Assembly: GCA_913046365.1 (NCBI GenBank)
Contig: CAJWRM010000011.1
Location: 1-64,000 of the forward strand
Reading direction: 5' to 3'
Source: an uncultured Flavobacteriales bacterium
GTDB taxonomy: Bacteria; Bacteroidota; Bacteroidia; Flavobacteriales_D; Crocinitomicaceae
Length of the DNA: 64,000 nucleotides
Shown: positions 44,006 through 53,562 of the stretch, one piece after another
Numbering within the stretch: position 1 is the stretch's first letter
Layout of the letters: each line of letters opens with the position of its first letter
Notes under the pieces: model-generated
Told to the model about the DNA's origin: nothing
Database searches by the model: none
The model's input: the letters and a program-made list of their open reading frames with translations, nothing else
Position numbers and translations under genes: made by a program

Positions 44006-47000
44006 TTATTTTTTAAGTCTTAATAAATTAATAGATCCCGTATAATCGGTATCACATCCCGTTATCGAATAATAATAAACTCCATCAGGGAGCTGTTCAT
44101 TGTCTTTGGTTCCTGTCCATGTGTTTTCATAGCCAATGGACTCAAAAACAAGCTGACCCCACCTGTTGTATATTTGAACAGTGCAATTCTGAATTCTATC
44201 TGGATATTTAATATTCCAGGTTTCATTTATATTGTCTCCGTTTGGTGTAACAATATTACTGATCTCTTGGTCGCAGAATGAGACACTAAGTTCTAGTCTA
44301 ATAATCGAATCGCATCCGTCAGCTGCGGAAATGGTGTCATAATATACTCCAGCTTCTGTAAGTATTGCCCCATTAAAGTCATAGGTTTCATCGCTGCATA
44401 TGGAGGCAGCTGCCATATATCCTATAGGTGGATCTGTAACGAATACGGATAAATAAACAATCGAGTCACATCCCAGCGGTGTCGTTAAGGTTTCAATATA
44501 AACACCCTCCGTGCTAATCGTATTGCCATTAAAGTCATAGGAGCCTCCCATACAAATCGTTATTTCATCGCTTGCTGTTATGGTCGGTAATAAAAATAGA
44601 GTAGAGGTCACAACACTATCACAGCCATTGATATTCACAAGGGTATCTATGTATACACCTTCGGTATCGTAGGAGCTTGTTCCCACATCTATTGATGTTC
44701 CTGTACAAATTGTATATTCCGGATTACTCTCGGTGTGTGGTAAAATTGTAAGCTCAGTGATTACGGTACTGTCACATCCCTGCGGAGTTACGTAAACTTC
44801 CGAATAAGAACCCGCCTCTGTTTGAGCTGCTCCCTCTAGGAATGCAGATTCCCCTTCACAAATCGATAGGTTAACATTATTGGTTGTCGGTTCACATGGG
44901 TTTCCACAATTTGATGCATCATAGGTAAAACCAACCGAGCAAGCGCCATCAGTTATATCAACAGCGTATATGCCCGCTGTTGGAGATAAGTAGGTGTAAC
45001 CTGCACCAGGACTGACTTGACCTTGTTCTACAATTTCACCCAATGGGCTTGTTATTGTAAAGTCATATGGGGTTCCGTAAAAGCCATTTAATCCACCATC
45101 TGCAATGAATGTAACTGTACAGGTTGCATCATCATATGCGAAAACGGGCGTAAGCTCTTGCAAATAAACAACAGGTTGTCCATCCGAGGCGGTGGAGGTA
45201 AGGCATGAAAACTGTCCCCAATCAGCAGGTATATCAGCAGCTGGAGACAAGAAGTATACTGTATTGAACAACGGATTTCCTGCTGTTCCTGAGCCATCTG
45301 TGTCATTGGTAAAGCTACCAGAACCTTGTATTGATGCTATAATTGAACCTTCAAGTCCTGATCCAGAAACCGGAACAGGAACGGGGTTTTGGTCATGTAA
45401 TATGTATCCTGAAGAAAGACAATCTGGGAAGCTTGCTGTAGATTCTCCTATCCCATTCAGCATCACACTTGGTGTGTAGCTATCAGTGTAGCATATAAAG
45501 CTTGTATCGAGGTCTGTAGTTTGTATTACATTCCCATTTGCTAATGTGATTTCAGACATACCTGCATCACTTTCAACTTCTTGTATGTATTCAATGATAT
45601 ATTGTCCTTCATCTCCAGAAGAACCACCGTCAATTTGAATCGCATATAACGTCCCTGGCGTCATACAGCAAGCTGACTCCTGATTTCCTTCAAATCCTGC
45701 TTGTCCCTGAATGATAGGCGTAATTAATGGTGTTGATTGCGTTCCATCTTGTGTGTAGGTGGCAGGTCCTAAACCTCCGTAACATTCCGTTCCATTTAAC
45801 AGCTCATAAATATTGTAGCGAACGGTATCTAAACCGACATAGGCTCGAACACTTATCTCAACGGCACCAGATGGTGGTGCTGTAAAGTAGTGCCATACTG
45901 TTTGGTTTGCACAATTTGCTGGATCCGTTGAAGCATCGGGTTCTCCTGCGAGATATTCCTTACATGCTAGTACATTGCTTCCAGAAACAGCTTGAAATGT
46001 AGGGTCAGTTCCTGCCAGTATAACAGGGACCTCGTATAATGTATCTTGAAGTGCAAGGCAAAGAATATCGTTACCTGGAGAGTTGAATGATGGGTCAGAT
46101 AAACTAGGATCATAAAGCCAGCTTTTCATTTCTGTAGAAGAAAAAGGGTCAAGAATATTAGCAGGATCAATCATTCCATAATAATTGTACCCTGGCTCTA
46201 AGCAATAATTGGAGACAATTGCGCTTTCATTTCCACCGAAGAATCCATTTAAACCACCTTCTGCCCCAGATAAGAATTCCAGGTTCGCACATGTATAATC
46301 CGTTGGTGTTCCTGGTGCAAATCGTTTATCGAATCCATATAAAGCATTATGTTCGGCATATAAAATACTTCCGTAATCCGCTTCAAAGACAACTCTTCCT
46401 GAGTTGGGAGCTGTAAAATTTAACCAAATACTTTCATTCATATTTCCATTATTCTGCGCTCCTTGATCATAATCATAAGCGTGGAAATTATTAGGGTTAG
46501 TACCGTTAGTGGCACCTCCTGTCTCACCCTTGTCATTTCCTGAGTTAAATGCGCATTCGAAGTCAATTGTCGTTGTTTGTGTATCACCATTCCCAGCACT
46601 TATTGCATTTGTTCCAAGTGTTACACTTCCTGATTGACAAGGTATATCGTCTCCAGAACCAGAACTGCCTCCGACATCATTGACTCGAATCTCTACAAGT
46701 CCTGATTGGTCATTTCCGTCAGATGCCATTTGTACATAGTAAGTTTCTCCTGCAATTAATTTGGTGTAGCTGATTAATGGAATTGGATTACAGGCATCAA
46801 AGGTAAGCTCTGCTTCAGGGTCAATACCAAGAAGATCTACGCCGTCAGCGAATTCGATATGAGAAAGGTATTCGAATTTATCTTTAATTAAATTACCTGA
46901 AATAGGTTGAAGTCCTGCCGAACAGTCCTGTCCGTCAGCGGCATGATATAATTGGAAATATGTACCTATTTCGGTTCCTCCGAGATCACTGGTAATCTCT

Positions 47001-47755
47001 ACTGAACCACTTCCTGGTGCCACAAATTTAAACCATGAGGATGCATCTGTATTATCAACATCTCCTGCATTTGGTTCTCCCGGCTCTAGAGTAGCGCTTG
47101 AGCACACAGCTACGTTGTAGCTTGTATTTGTATTCACTAGAAGTGCATCACAAATGTTATCAGGTAATAAAGTGATACCAGTGGCTTCAACCACAGTGAC
47201 CTCAAATATGATTTCATAATTCTGGGTTCCGCAACCACCTCCCGAACCATTGGCAGAAAAAGTTGTAACTGTTGACCCAGGTGTTCCCGAAACAGGTATG
47301 CTAACGTTTTGAGGTCCGGTTTGTAAATCCGAAAATCCACCTGTCAAATCCCAATTGAAAAATGGGTCATCATTTTCATAGGCTTGCCAGGAAATATTTA
47401 TTTGTGAAGGAATATCTGATGGGCAGGCATACAGATGATTAAAGAACAGATCGTTGGGGCTACTGTTCCAAGGTCCATTATTATTATTATTGTTTTGAAA
47501 GTTAAATTCTCCAGTTAAACCAAAAGCAACTGGATTATTGTTGGTAAAGCCTAGGGTATTGTCTGAGGCTGCATATTCAAAAGCAAAATCAGAATCACCT
47601 GTAATATTAAACAGTAGATTATCACAATCTATATTTTGCAGAACAGATACACTTACGGTTCGGACTTCAATATAGACTTGGGATATTAATGTTTGGGAAA
47701 TAAAAATGAAAATGGCACAACATGCCCAATGGATGGGGGTAAAGGTTTTTCTCAT
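44006..47755 (-). CDS. Large T9SS type B (gliding-motility-associated C-terminal domain) surface protein
   Basis: This 1249-residue protein has a signal peptide (about 1-25, cleaved after TLISQ). The N-terminal 950 residues contain several carbohydrate-binding-like beta domains with ASSWFKFVAPGSGSVEI and ESIWLNFTAPNSGRVVFE repeats. Four tandem repeats of about 65 residues follow (about 965-1163). The end is the CHU_C/type B sorting domain (SNIVTPNGDNINETWNI, then VQIYNRWGQLVFES and DGVYYYSITG). Such proteins are exported by T9SS and attached to the surface with a PorP/SprF partner, here the next gene. It is a probable adhesin. Confidence 0.92.
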   Translation of the reverse strand: MRKTFTPIHWACCAIFIFISQTLISQVYIEVRTVSVSVLQNIDCDNLLFNITGDSDFAFEYAASDNTLGFTNNNPVAFGLTGEFNFQNNNNNNGPWNSSPNDLFFNHLYACPSDIPSQINISWQAYENDDPFFNWDLTGGFSDLQTGPQNVSIPVSGTPGSTVTTFSANGSGGGCGTQNYEIIFEVTVVEATGITLLPDNICDALLVNTNTSYNVAVCSSATLEPGEPNAGDVDNTDASSWFKFVAPGSGSVEITSDLGGTEIGTYFQLYHAADGQDCSAGLQPISGNLIKDKFEYLSHIEFADGVDLLGIDPEAELTFDACNPIPLISYTKLIAGETYYVQMASDGNDQSGLVEIRVNDVGGSSGSGDDIPCQSGSVTLGTNAISAGNGDTQTTTIDFECAFNSGNDKGETGGATNGTNPNNFHAYDYDQGAQNNGNMNESIWLNFTAPNSGRVVFEADYGSILYAEHNALYGFDKRFAPGTPTDYTCANLEFLSGAEGGLNGFFGGNESAIVSNYCLEPGYNYYGMIDPANILDPFSSTEMKSWLYDPSLSDPSFNSPGNDILCLALQDTLYEVPVILAGTDPTFQAVSGSNVLACKEYLAGEPDASTDPANCANQTVWHYFTAPPSGAVEISVRAYVGLDTVRYNIYELLNGTECYGGLGPATYTQDGTQSTPLITPIIQGQAGFEGNQESACCMTPGTLYAIQIDGGSSGDEGQYIIEYIQEVESDAGMSEITLANGNVIQTTDLDTSFICYTDSYTPSVMLNGIGESTASFPDCLSSGYILHDQNPVPVPVSGSGLEGSIIASIQGSGSFTNDTDGSGTAGNPLFNTVYFLSPAADIPADWGQFSCLTSTASDGQPVVYLQELTPVFAYDDATCTVTFIADGGLNGFYGTPYDFTITSPLGEIVEQGQVSPGAGYTYLSPTAGIYAVDITDGACSVGFTYDASNCGNPCEPTTNNVNLSICEGESAFLEGAAQTEAGSYSEVYVTPQGCDSTVITELTILPHTESNPEYTICTGTSIDVGTSSYDTEGVYIDTLVNINGCDSVVTSTLFLLPTITASDEITICMGGSYDFNGNTISTEGVYIETLTTPLGCDSIVYLSVFVTDPPIGYMAAASICSDETYDFNGAILTEAGVYYDTISAADGCDSIIRLELSVSFCDQEISNIVTPNGDNINETWNIKYPDRIQNCTVQIYNRWGQLVFESIGYENTWTGTKDNEQLPDGVYYYSITGCDTDYTGSINLLRLKK
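44270..44870 (-). repeat. Four tandem ~65-residue repeats within the type B surface protein
   Basis: Each unit follows the pattern IC-x-G-x-S ... TEGVYIDTL ... GCDSxV: ending GCDSTVITEL, GCDSVVTSTL, GCDSIVYLSV and GCDSIIRLEL. They are diverged at DNA level, so they are probably stable. Such Cys-containing units are common in T9SS adhesins as stalk elements. Confidence 0.85.
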
Positions 47756-47841
47756 AAAAATAGTTTAGTTGTAGAGGTTAGACTACACAACTAATATACT
47801 ATTTATTTGCGATTGAAAAAACTATGAAATCACCAATGTTT

Positions 47842-49107
47842 TTATAAAAGCATTGATACTGGATTCTCCAAAAATTGCTTAAAATCTTGTAAGAACGCTG
47901 CGCCTGTTGCACCATCTACTACACGGTGATCACAGGACAAAGTAACCTTCATGACATTGCCAGGAACAAGGGCACCGTCTTTAACCACCGGTATTTGCTT
48001 GATTCCACCAATCGCAAGGATACAGCTATCAGGCGGATTCACAATAGCGGTAAAGGATTCGATACCGAACATGCCTAAGTTCGATATGGTAAAAGTGTTT
48101 CCTTCCCAATCACTGGGCTGAAGTTTTTTGTCTTTTGCTTTTTGTGCAAAGTCTTTGACTTCCGCTGAGATTTGCATCAGGCCTTTTGTGTCAGCAAACT
48201 TTACGACAGGTACAAGTAATCCATCTTCTACAGCTACAGCAACCCCAATATGTACGTGGTCATTTCGACGAATAAAATCGCCCATCCAAGCGCTATTTAC
48301 ATTCGGATTCTTCTTTAAAGAATGTGCTACGGATTTTACAACCATATCATTGAAAGAAACTTTGACGCCTTCCATTGCATTCATTGATTTTCTTGCAGCA
48401 ATGGCATTATCCATATCAATATCCAATGTAAGGTAGAAATGCGGAGCTGTAAATTTACTATCTGCCAATCTTCTGGCAATAGTCTTGCGCATTTGGCTCA
48501 CGGTTTCATCTCTGTATGATTCTTTTCCTGCTGGTGCACTTGAAAATTGAGCTACCGGTGCTGAAGGTGTGAAAGGAATGTAATGATCGATATCTCTTTT
48601 GATGATTCTTCCATTGTCACCAGAACCTTGAAGTGTATTTAAGTCTATACCTTTTTCGTTTGCCAGTTTTCTTGCAAGCGGGGAGGCAAATATTTTTTCA
48701 TTTGAGCTCGGCGAATTTGAAGTATTAGCAACTGGGCTATGAGTGGTAGCAGGAATTGGTGCTGGCTTCGCATCAGTCACTTCAGCTTTATTTTCCTCTG
48801 CTGGAGCGGGCACTTCAGCCGCGCTTTCACCTGAACCGGCATTCTTGAGAATTTCAGTAATATCCTCATCTTTTGCTCCGATTACAGCCAATACAGAATT
48901 CACCGGAGCTGCGTTTCCTGTCTCAACGCCAATATGTAGCAGAATACCATCATAGAAAGATTCAAACTCCATAGTTGCTTTGTCTGTTTCAATCTCTGCA
49001 AGAATCTCTCCCTCTTTGACATCCTCACCAACTTTCTTGTTCCAAGCGGCAACCACACCTTCGGTCATGGTGTCGCTCAATTTCGGCATGTAAACTATTT
49101 CCGCCAT
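47842..49107 (-). CDS. pdhC: Pyruvate dehydrogenase E2, dihydrolipoamide acetyltransferase
   Basis: The E2 core of the PDH complex transfers acetyl from lipoyl to CoA. A single lipoyl domain (1-80) carries the modified Lys in EIETDKATMEFE (about 43). An Ala/Pro linker follows, then the E3-binding domain (FASPLARKLANEKGIDLN, about 138-155) and the catalytic domain with SCDHRVVDGATGAAFL (about 395). The 421-residue length fits the one-lipoyl form. pdhA lies 15 bp upstream on the same strand; pdhB and lpd are not in the window. Confidence 0.96.
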   Translation of the reverse strand: MAEIVYMPKLSDTMTEGVVAAWNKKVGEDVKEGEILAEIETDKATMEFESFYDGILLHIGVETGNAAPVNSVLAVIGAKDEDITEILKNAGSGESAAEVPAPAEENKAEVTDAKPAPIPATTHSPVANTSNSPSSNEKIFASPLARKLANEKGIDLNTLQGSGDNGRIIKRDIDHYIPFTPSAPVAQFSSAPAGKESYRDETVSQMRKTIARRLADSKFTAPHFYLTLDIDMDNAIAARKSMNAMEGVKVSFNDMVVKSVAHSLKKNPNVNSAWMGDFIRRNDHVHIGVAVAVEDGLLVPVVKFADTKGLMQISAEVKDFAQKAKDKKLQPSDWEGNTFTISNLGMFGIESFTAIVNPPDSCILAIGGIKQIPVVKDGALVPGNVMKVTLSCDHRVVDGATGAAFLQDFKQFLENPVSMLL

Positions 49108-49122
49108 AATGAATTCTATTAA

Positions 49123-50166
49123 TTAATTTTCTTTAATGTAAGGATAATCTTTCTGAGTATATACGTCTTGATAAAGCTCTTTAGCCTCTGGATAAGGAGA
49201 TTCTTCCGCAAATTCAACGGACTCCTTTACTTCGTTCTTTACCCATTCATCTATTTCTGTGATTTCTGAATCCTTCAGCCATTTATTGTCTTTAATGACA
49301 TTCAGCACATGAAGAATAGGGTCTTGTTCTATCCATTCGGTTACCTCTTCTTTTGTACGGTACTTTTGTGGATCCGACATTGAATGCCCCTTATACCTGT
49401 ATGTTCTAATATCTAGTAGGGTAGGACCATTACCTTTTCTTGCCCGGTTAGCAGCTTCTTCGATAGCATCATGAACAGATTCTGGAAGCATTCCGTTTAC
49501 AATCTTCGATGGCATTTCATAAGATAACCCAATCTTGGATAGGTCAGTTACATTTGTCGTTCGTTCTACAGACGTTCCCATCGCATAATTATTATTTTCA
49601 ATAATAAATACAACAGGCAGCTTCCACATCATAGCCATATTGAATGTTTCATGCAAGGCTCCTTGGCGAACAGCACCATCACCCATTGAGACGAAGGCAA
49701 CATTTGAAGTCCCATTGTATTGCTCTGCAAATGCGACACCGGCTCCCATGGCAATTTGGGCGCCAACGATTCCGTGCCCTCCCATGAAGTTTTTCTCTTT
49801 ATCAAAAAAGTGCATTGACCCGCCTTTACCCTTGGAGCATCCGGTAGCACGGCCATAAAGCTCGGCCATTAATACCCTCGGGTCCGTTCCAAGCGCAATA
49901 GGGTGTCCGTGATCTCTGTAAGCAGTCATATGTTTGTCGTCCTTTCTACAAGCGCTAGCCGTACCAGCAACAATGGCTTCTTGACCAATGTACAAGTGAC
50001 AAAATCCTCCAAATTTCTGTTGGATATATAATTGGCCTGTCTTCTCTTCAAATTTTCTGATCAGAAGCATGTCTTTGTACCATTTCACGTAAGTTTCTTT
50101 TGAAAACTTAGGCTTGGATTTTGCTTTACTTGATGAAGCTTTCGCTTGTTTCGTTTTTACTGCCAT
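49123..50166 (-). CDS. pdhA: Pyruvate dehydrogenase E1 component alpha subunit
   Basis: This thiamine-diphosphate enzyme decarboxylates pyruvate with the beta subunit. The TPP motif is GDGAVRQGALHETFNMA ... ENNNYAMGTS (about 165-200), and YRDHGHPIALG and RYKGHSMSDPQKYRTKEEV are the family loops. The first 20 residues are Lys/Ser/Ala-rich and extra. The -7 box TATATTTG (50193 to 50186) gives a 19-nt leader. It is the first gene of pdhA-pdhC. Confidence 0.96.
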   Translation of the reverse strand: MAVKTKQAKASSSKAKSKPKFSKETYVKWYKDMLLIRKFEEKTGQLYIQQKFGGFCHLYIGQEAIVAGTASACRKDDKHMTAYRDHGHPIALGTDPRVLMAELYGRATGCSKGKGGSMHFFDKEKNFMGGHGIVGAQIAMGAGVAFAEQYNGTSNVAFVSMGDGAVRQGALHETFNMAMMWKLPVVFIIENNNYAMGTSVERTTNVTDLSKIGLSYEMPSKIVNGMLPESVHDAIEEAANRARKGNGPTLLDIRTYRYKGHSMSDPQKYRTKEEVTEWIEQDPILHVLNVIKDNKWLKDSEITEIDEWVKNEVKESVEFAEESPYPEAKELYQDVYTQKDYPYIKEN

Positions 50167-50185
50167 GAGACATCATTTTAGGTAA

Positions 50186-50193
50186 CAAATATA
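50186..50193 (-). promoter_or_regulatory. -7 box of pdhA-pdhC
   Basis: TATATTTG on the minus strand (50193 to 50186). The spacing to the ATG at 50166 is 19 nt. Confidence 0.55.
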
Positions 50194-50233
50194 TAAAGGA
50201 ATTTCTAACTTTTAACTAAGTGTAAGTTCGACA

Positions 50234-51106
50234 CTAAGATATTCTTATTTCTTTCGTACCTTCCCCTTTGTTTTTATTTGATATTGATCTGTAAATCAGT
50301 CCGATACCAACGATTATAAAAGGTATGCTTAAGAGCTGTCCTGTATTTAAAAATAGAACTTCATCCCTTGCGGTCTGGCCTACCTTAAAAAATTCTACAA
50401 TTAATCTTGCTCCGAAGATCAAAATAAGGAAACTTCCAAATATAAAACCGGGCTTTTTCCAAGCTTCTCTCTTCCAGAACAGAAACATGAGAATAAAGAA
50501 AGCGATGAGGTAACAAATTGACTCATAGAGTTGTGCTGGATGTCTAGGTGTAGCGTCAAATGCTTTAATTGAGCTATTCCAATAGTTATTAAACTTAAAT
50601 GCCCACGGAACATCAGTAGGGTGCCCAACGATTTCATGATTTACAAGGTTCCCAAGTCGAATGAAAACACCACCGATCGCAACAGGTGCTGATATGCGAT
50701 CTAAAATCCATAGGAATGGTTTTTTAACGGTGTATTTAGAAAAGACATATAAGCCGATTAAGATGGCAATTGCCGCGCCGTGACTTGCCAAACCGCCCTG
50801 CCATACCTTTAAGATATCGAGTGGATGTGAAAAGTAACCCTCGACCAATCGGCCATCTATAACTTCATCATAATAAGGACCATAAAATAGAACATGTCCC
50901 AATCTGGCTCCAACAATGGTCCCAATAACCATATACATGACAAGTTTGTCTAAAACATCATCTTTGATTCCCTCTTTTTTAAACATTCGCTTGACAACGA
51001 AGTATCCTATTATCAATCCTGTAACAAATAAAACTCCATATAAATTTGGCGTTTTCAATCCAGGAATAATTTCCGGGCTCATTGTCCAATCTATAGCTAA
51101 AATCAT
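50234..51106 (-). CDS. lgt: Prolipoprotein diacylglyceryl transferase
   Basis: This inner-membrane enzyme attaches diacylglycerol to the lipobox Cys. The Lgt signature RLGNLVNHEIVGHPTDVPWAF (about 150-170) is present, as are GARLGHVLFYGPYY and RHPAQLYES. Seven membrane segments and 290 residues fit the family. The many lipoproteins in the window depend on it. Confidence 0.96.
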   Translation of the reverse strand: MILAIDWTMSPEIIPGLKTPNLYGVLFVTGLIIGYFVVKRMFKKEGIKDDVLDKLVMYMVIGTIVGARLGHVLFYGPYYDEVIDGRLVEGYFSHPLDILKVWQGGLASHGAAIAILIGLYVFSKYTVKKPFLWILDRISAPVAIGGVFIRLGNLVNHEIVGHPTDVPWAFKFNNYWNSSIKAFDATPRHPAQLYESICYLIAFFILMFLFWKREAWKKPGFIFGSFLILIFGARLIVEFFKVGQTARDEVLFLNTGQLLSIPFIIVGIGLIYRSISNKNKGEGTKEIRIS

Positions 51107-51142
51107 ATGGTTTTTGTTTTAGTTTCGGTAAAGATATAGCTT

Positions 51143-52186
51143 TTAACCCTTGTTTTTATAGGTAAGATGATCTGCACGACCTTTTTTAAATATTTTATTA
51201 CTGTTATCAATTCCTTTTCGCAATGCTTTTTGCTCTTCAGTTGGCAGGTGGTAAATATCTTGGCACTCTGTTGAGCAGCAATTATCTAATTTTTTTTTGC
51301 ATTTATCACATTGAATAAAAAGTAGATGACAAGCACTATTGGCACAATTCGTATGAGTATCAGCGGGAGTTCCACACAAGTGACAAACAGAAACAATTTC
51401 TTCTGTGATTCGCTCTCCACGTCTTTCGTCGAAGACAAAGTTTTTTCCTTTGAATTTATTCTGAATACCTTGTTCTTTTACATCCCGAGCATATTTTATG
51501 ATTCCTCCTTCAAGCTGGTGAACATTTGGAAAGCCACGGTGCTTAAACCATGCTGATGCTTTTTCACAACGGATCCCCCCAGTACAATACATCACAATGT
51601 TTTTATCTTCGTTTCCTTTCAGTATTTCTTCTTCTATTTTAGGAAGCGAGTCCCTGAACGTATCCACATCAGGAAGAATTGCGCCTTCAAAATAACCCAC
51701 CTCAGATTCATAATGGTTTCTAAAATCAATCAAGAGGGTTTCCGGATCATTTGTCAGTGCATTGAATTCTTCGGCGTTCAAATGTTTCCCTTTTTCCGTC
51801 ACATCAAATGTTTTGTCATTTAGACCATCAGCTAAAATTTTGTCTCTGACTTTTATTTTGAGTTTTAAGAATGGAAATTCTGCCTCCGATTCGTCAAAAG
51901 CGAAATTCAATCGAATGCCATTTAAAAATTCAATTTGATATAATTCCTCCCGGAATTGACTAATGTTTTTTGTCGGTACTGCGATTTGTGAATTGATTCC
52001 TTCTGAAGCGATGTAGGTCCGACCCACAACATCAAGTTTTGACCACATTATAAATAGATGGTCTCTGAATAAGCGAGGGTTTGGAATTTGTGCATACTGA
52101 TAAAACGATATGGTCATAAATTCATGACCAATGTCCCTTAGTTGTTCTTCAAGCTCCTCCTTATTTAATTTGTTCCACAGTTGCAT
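51143..52186 (-). CDS. trhO: tRNA uridine(34) hydroxylase, rhodanese-related (YceA-like)
   Basis: This enzyme makes ho5U34 in tRNA in the presence of oxygen. Its ferredoxin-like N-terminus (about 30-110) precedes a rhodanese domain with CTGGIRCEKASAWFKHRGF (catalytic Cys near 185). The C-terminal 90 residues add a Cys-rich part (CHLCG, CANSAC, CDKCKKKLDNCC) that probably binds zinc; this extension is also known in family members. The 347-residue length is normal. The -7 box TACATTTG (52219 to 52212) gives a 25-nt leader. Confidence 0.94.
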   Translation of the reverse strand: MQLWNKLNKEELEEQLRDIGHEFMTISFYQYAQIPNPRLFRDHLFIMWSKLDVVGRTYIASEGINSQIAVPTKNISQFREELYQIEFLNGIRLNFAFDESEAEFPFLKLKIKVRDKILADGLNDKTFDVTEKGKHLNAEEFNALTNDPETLLIDFRNHYESEVGYFEGAILPDVDTFRDSLPKIEEEILKGNEDKNIVMYCTGGIRCEKASAWFKHRGFPNVHQLEGGIIKYARDVKEQGIQNKFKGKNFVFDERRGERITEEIVSVCHLCGTPADTHTNCANSACHLLFIQCDKCKKKLDNCCSTECQDIYHLPTEEQKALRKGIDNSNKIFKKGRADHLTYKNKG

Positions 52187-52211
52187 GCTATGTCGTATTA
52201 AATAATTTGGG

Positions 52212-52219
52212 CAAATGTA
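52212..52219 (-). promoter_or_regulatory. -7 box of trhO
   Basis: TACATTTG on the minus strand (52219 to 52212), 25 nt before the ATG. Confidence 0.45.
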
Positions 52220-52259
52220 GTTGCTATTTAGGAGAATAAAAAATGATAATAATTGAAAT

Positions 52260-52760
52260 CTAAAGCCACAGTCTTCTCCAGATGATTACGATATCTTTAT
52301 TTAAAACATCGGGTAAAATCCAAGTTCCTGAATATGGAAGTCCGTGCTTGATCAATGCTTTTTTAGCTTTATCTCTACAGTAGTAAACCTGGTAAGTGTT
52401 TTTCCCTTTTACAGAGGCTTCAACCCAATTTTTTCTCTTTTCGTAAGGAATGTTTATATGGTGTATTTTAGTATAATCGAATAGAACAGCTCTAAAAGTT
52501 TCTTGTGAAATAGTAAAGCTAGAATCTGAAGGAAGTTGATTATGGTTCGTATTGCCAAAAGTTAAATAGATTGAATTCTTTATATCCGCATTTAGCTGCA
52601 GTTGCGTTAGCGACTCAAGCGCCTCTTTTTCTTGAGCACTATGCTTTTTCAAAGACTTTGTCTCTGACGGTGAGTAGGAATTCACTGAGTTATTGCATCC
52701 GACAAGGACTGAGCCAAATATAATGTATAGGAATAATACCTTCAATTTAAACTGCAACAT
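52260..52760 (-). CDS. Small lipoprotein of unknown function
   Basis: The 166-residue protein has a lipoprotein signal (YIIFGSVLVGC, Cys22). The mature part is soluble and basic at its end (HGLPYSGTWILPDVLNKDIVIIWRRLWL). Its start overlaps the end of dapD by 14 nt, so it is translated from the same mRNA. No family is recognised. The overlap suggests translational coupling; no function is proposed. Confidence 0.72.
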   Translation of the reverse strand: MLQFKLKVLFLYIIFGSVLVGCNNSVNSYSPSETKSLKKHSAQEKEALESLTQLQLNADIKNSIYLTFGNTNHNQLPSDSSFTISQETFRAVLFDYTKIHHINIPYEKRKNWVEASVKGKNTYQVYYCRDKAKKALIKHGLPYSGTWILPDVLNKDIVIIWRRLWL

Positions 52761-53553
52761 TATGTGTTCTCAACGCATCATTTAAAGAAGTTTTAAGATC
52801 TGTAGAAGCTTTCCGTTGTCCTATAATTAGTGCACAAGGAACTTGATAATCTCCTGCAGGGAATTTTTTGGTAAAGGAGCCTGGTATTACCACGCTTCTT
52901 TCAGGGACATAACCTCTTATTTCTTTAGGTTCATTTCCCGTAACATCAATGATTTTAGTTGATTTAGTTAAGACCACATTTGCACCAAGAACAGCCTCTT
53001 TTCCAATATGGACGCCCTCAACTACAATACATCTTGACCCTATGAATGCACCATCCTCAACAATAACTGGTGCGGCTTGTAAAGGCTCTAGTACTCCACC
53101 AATTCCCACTCCTCCGCTGAGATGAACGTCTTTTCCGATTTGTGCACAACTTCCGACAGTAGCCCAGGTATCAACCATAGTGCCAGAATCCACATAGGCA
53201 CCTATATTAATGTAGGATGGCATCATAATTACTCCTGAAGCTACATATGCTCCGTAACGGGCCACCGCATGCGGAACAACTCGAACACCGAGCTCTTTGT
53301 AGTTGGTTTTAAGCGCCATTTTGTCGTGGAATTCAAAGGGTCCCACCTCGATTGTTTCCATCTGGCGAATCGGAAAATATAATACAACCGCTTTCTTGAC
53401 CCACTCATTCACTTTCCATGTGTCGCCATATGGCTCTGCAACACGAAGTATTCCCTTATCAATTTGCTCGATTACGGCATCAATGGTCTGTATGGTTCCT
53501 TTTTCGTTGAGAAGCTCACGGTTCTCCCAAGCTCTTTCAATGGTTTCTTTCAT
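52747..53553 (-). CDS. dapD: Tetrahydrodipicolinate N-succinyltransferase
   Basis: This enzyme succinylates tetrahydrodipicolinate in lysine and meso-diaminopimelate synthesis. The left-handed beta-helix is shown by hexapeptide repeats (AYVDSGTMVDTWATVGSCAQ, then IGKDVHLSGGVGIGGVLEP). The 268 residues and the C-terminal VPCALIIGQRKASTDLKTSLN fit DapD. It lies 9 bp downstream of the MFS transporter. Confidence 0.95.
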   Translation of the reverse strand: MKETIERAWENRELLNEKGTIQTIDAVIEQIDKGILRVAEPYGDTWKVNEWVKKAVVLYFPIRQMETIEVGPFEFHDKMALKTNYKELGVRVVPHAVARYGAYVASGVIMMPSYINIGAYVDSGTMVDTWATVGSCAQIGKDVHLSGGVGIGGVLEPLQAAPVIVEDGAFIGSRCIVVEGVHIGKEAVLGANVVLTKSTKIIDVTGNEPKEIRGYVPERSVVIPGSFTKKFPAGDYQVPCALIIGQRKASTDLKTSLNDALRTHNVAV

Positions 53554-53562
53554 TGATATAAA

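Noticed and set aside
44270-44870. CRISPR-like or recombinogenic repeat array
   Set aside because: The repetition is at protein level inside a coding gene; DNA copies are diverged and units are about 195 bp. No CRISPR array was seen anywhere in the window.
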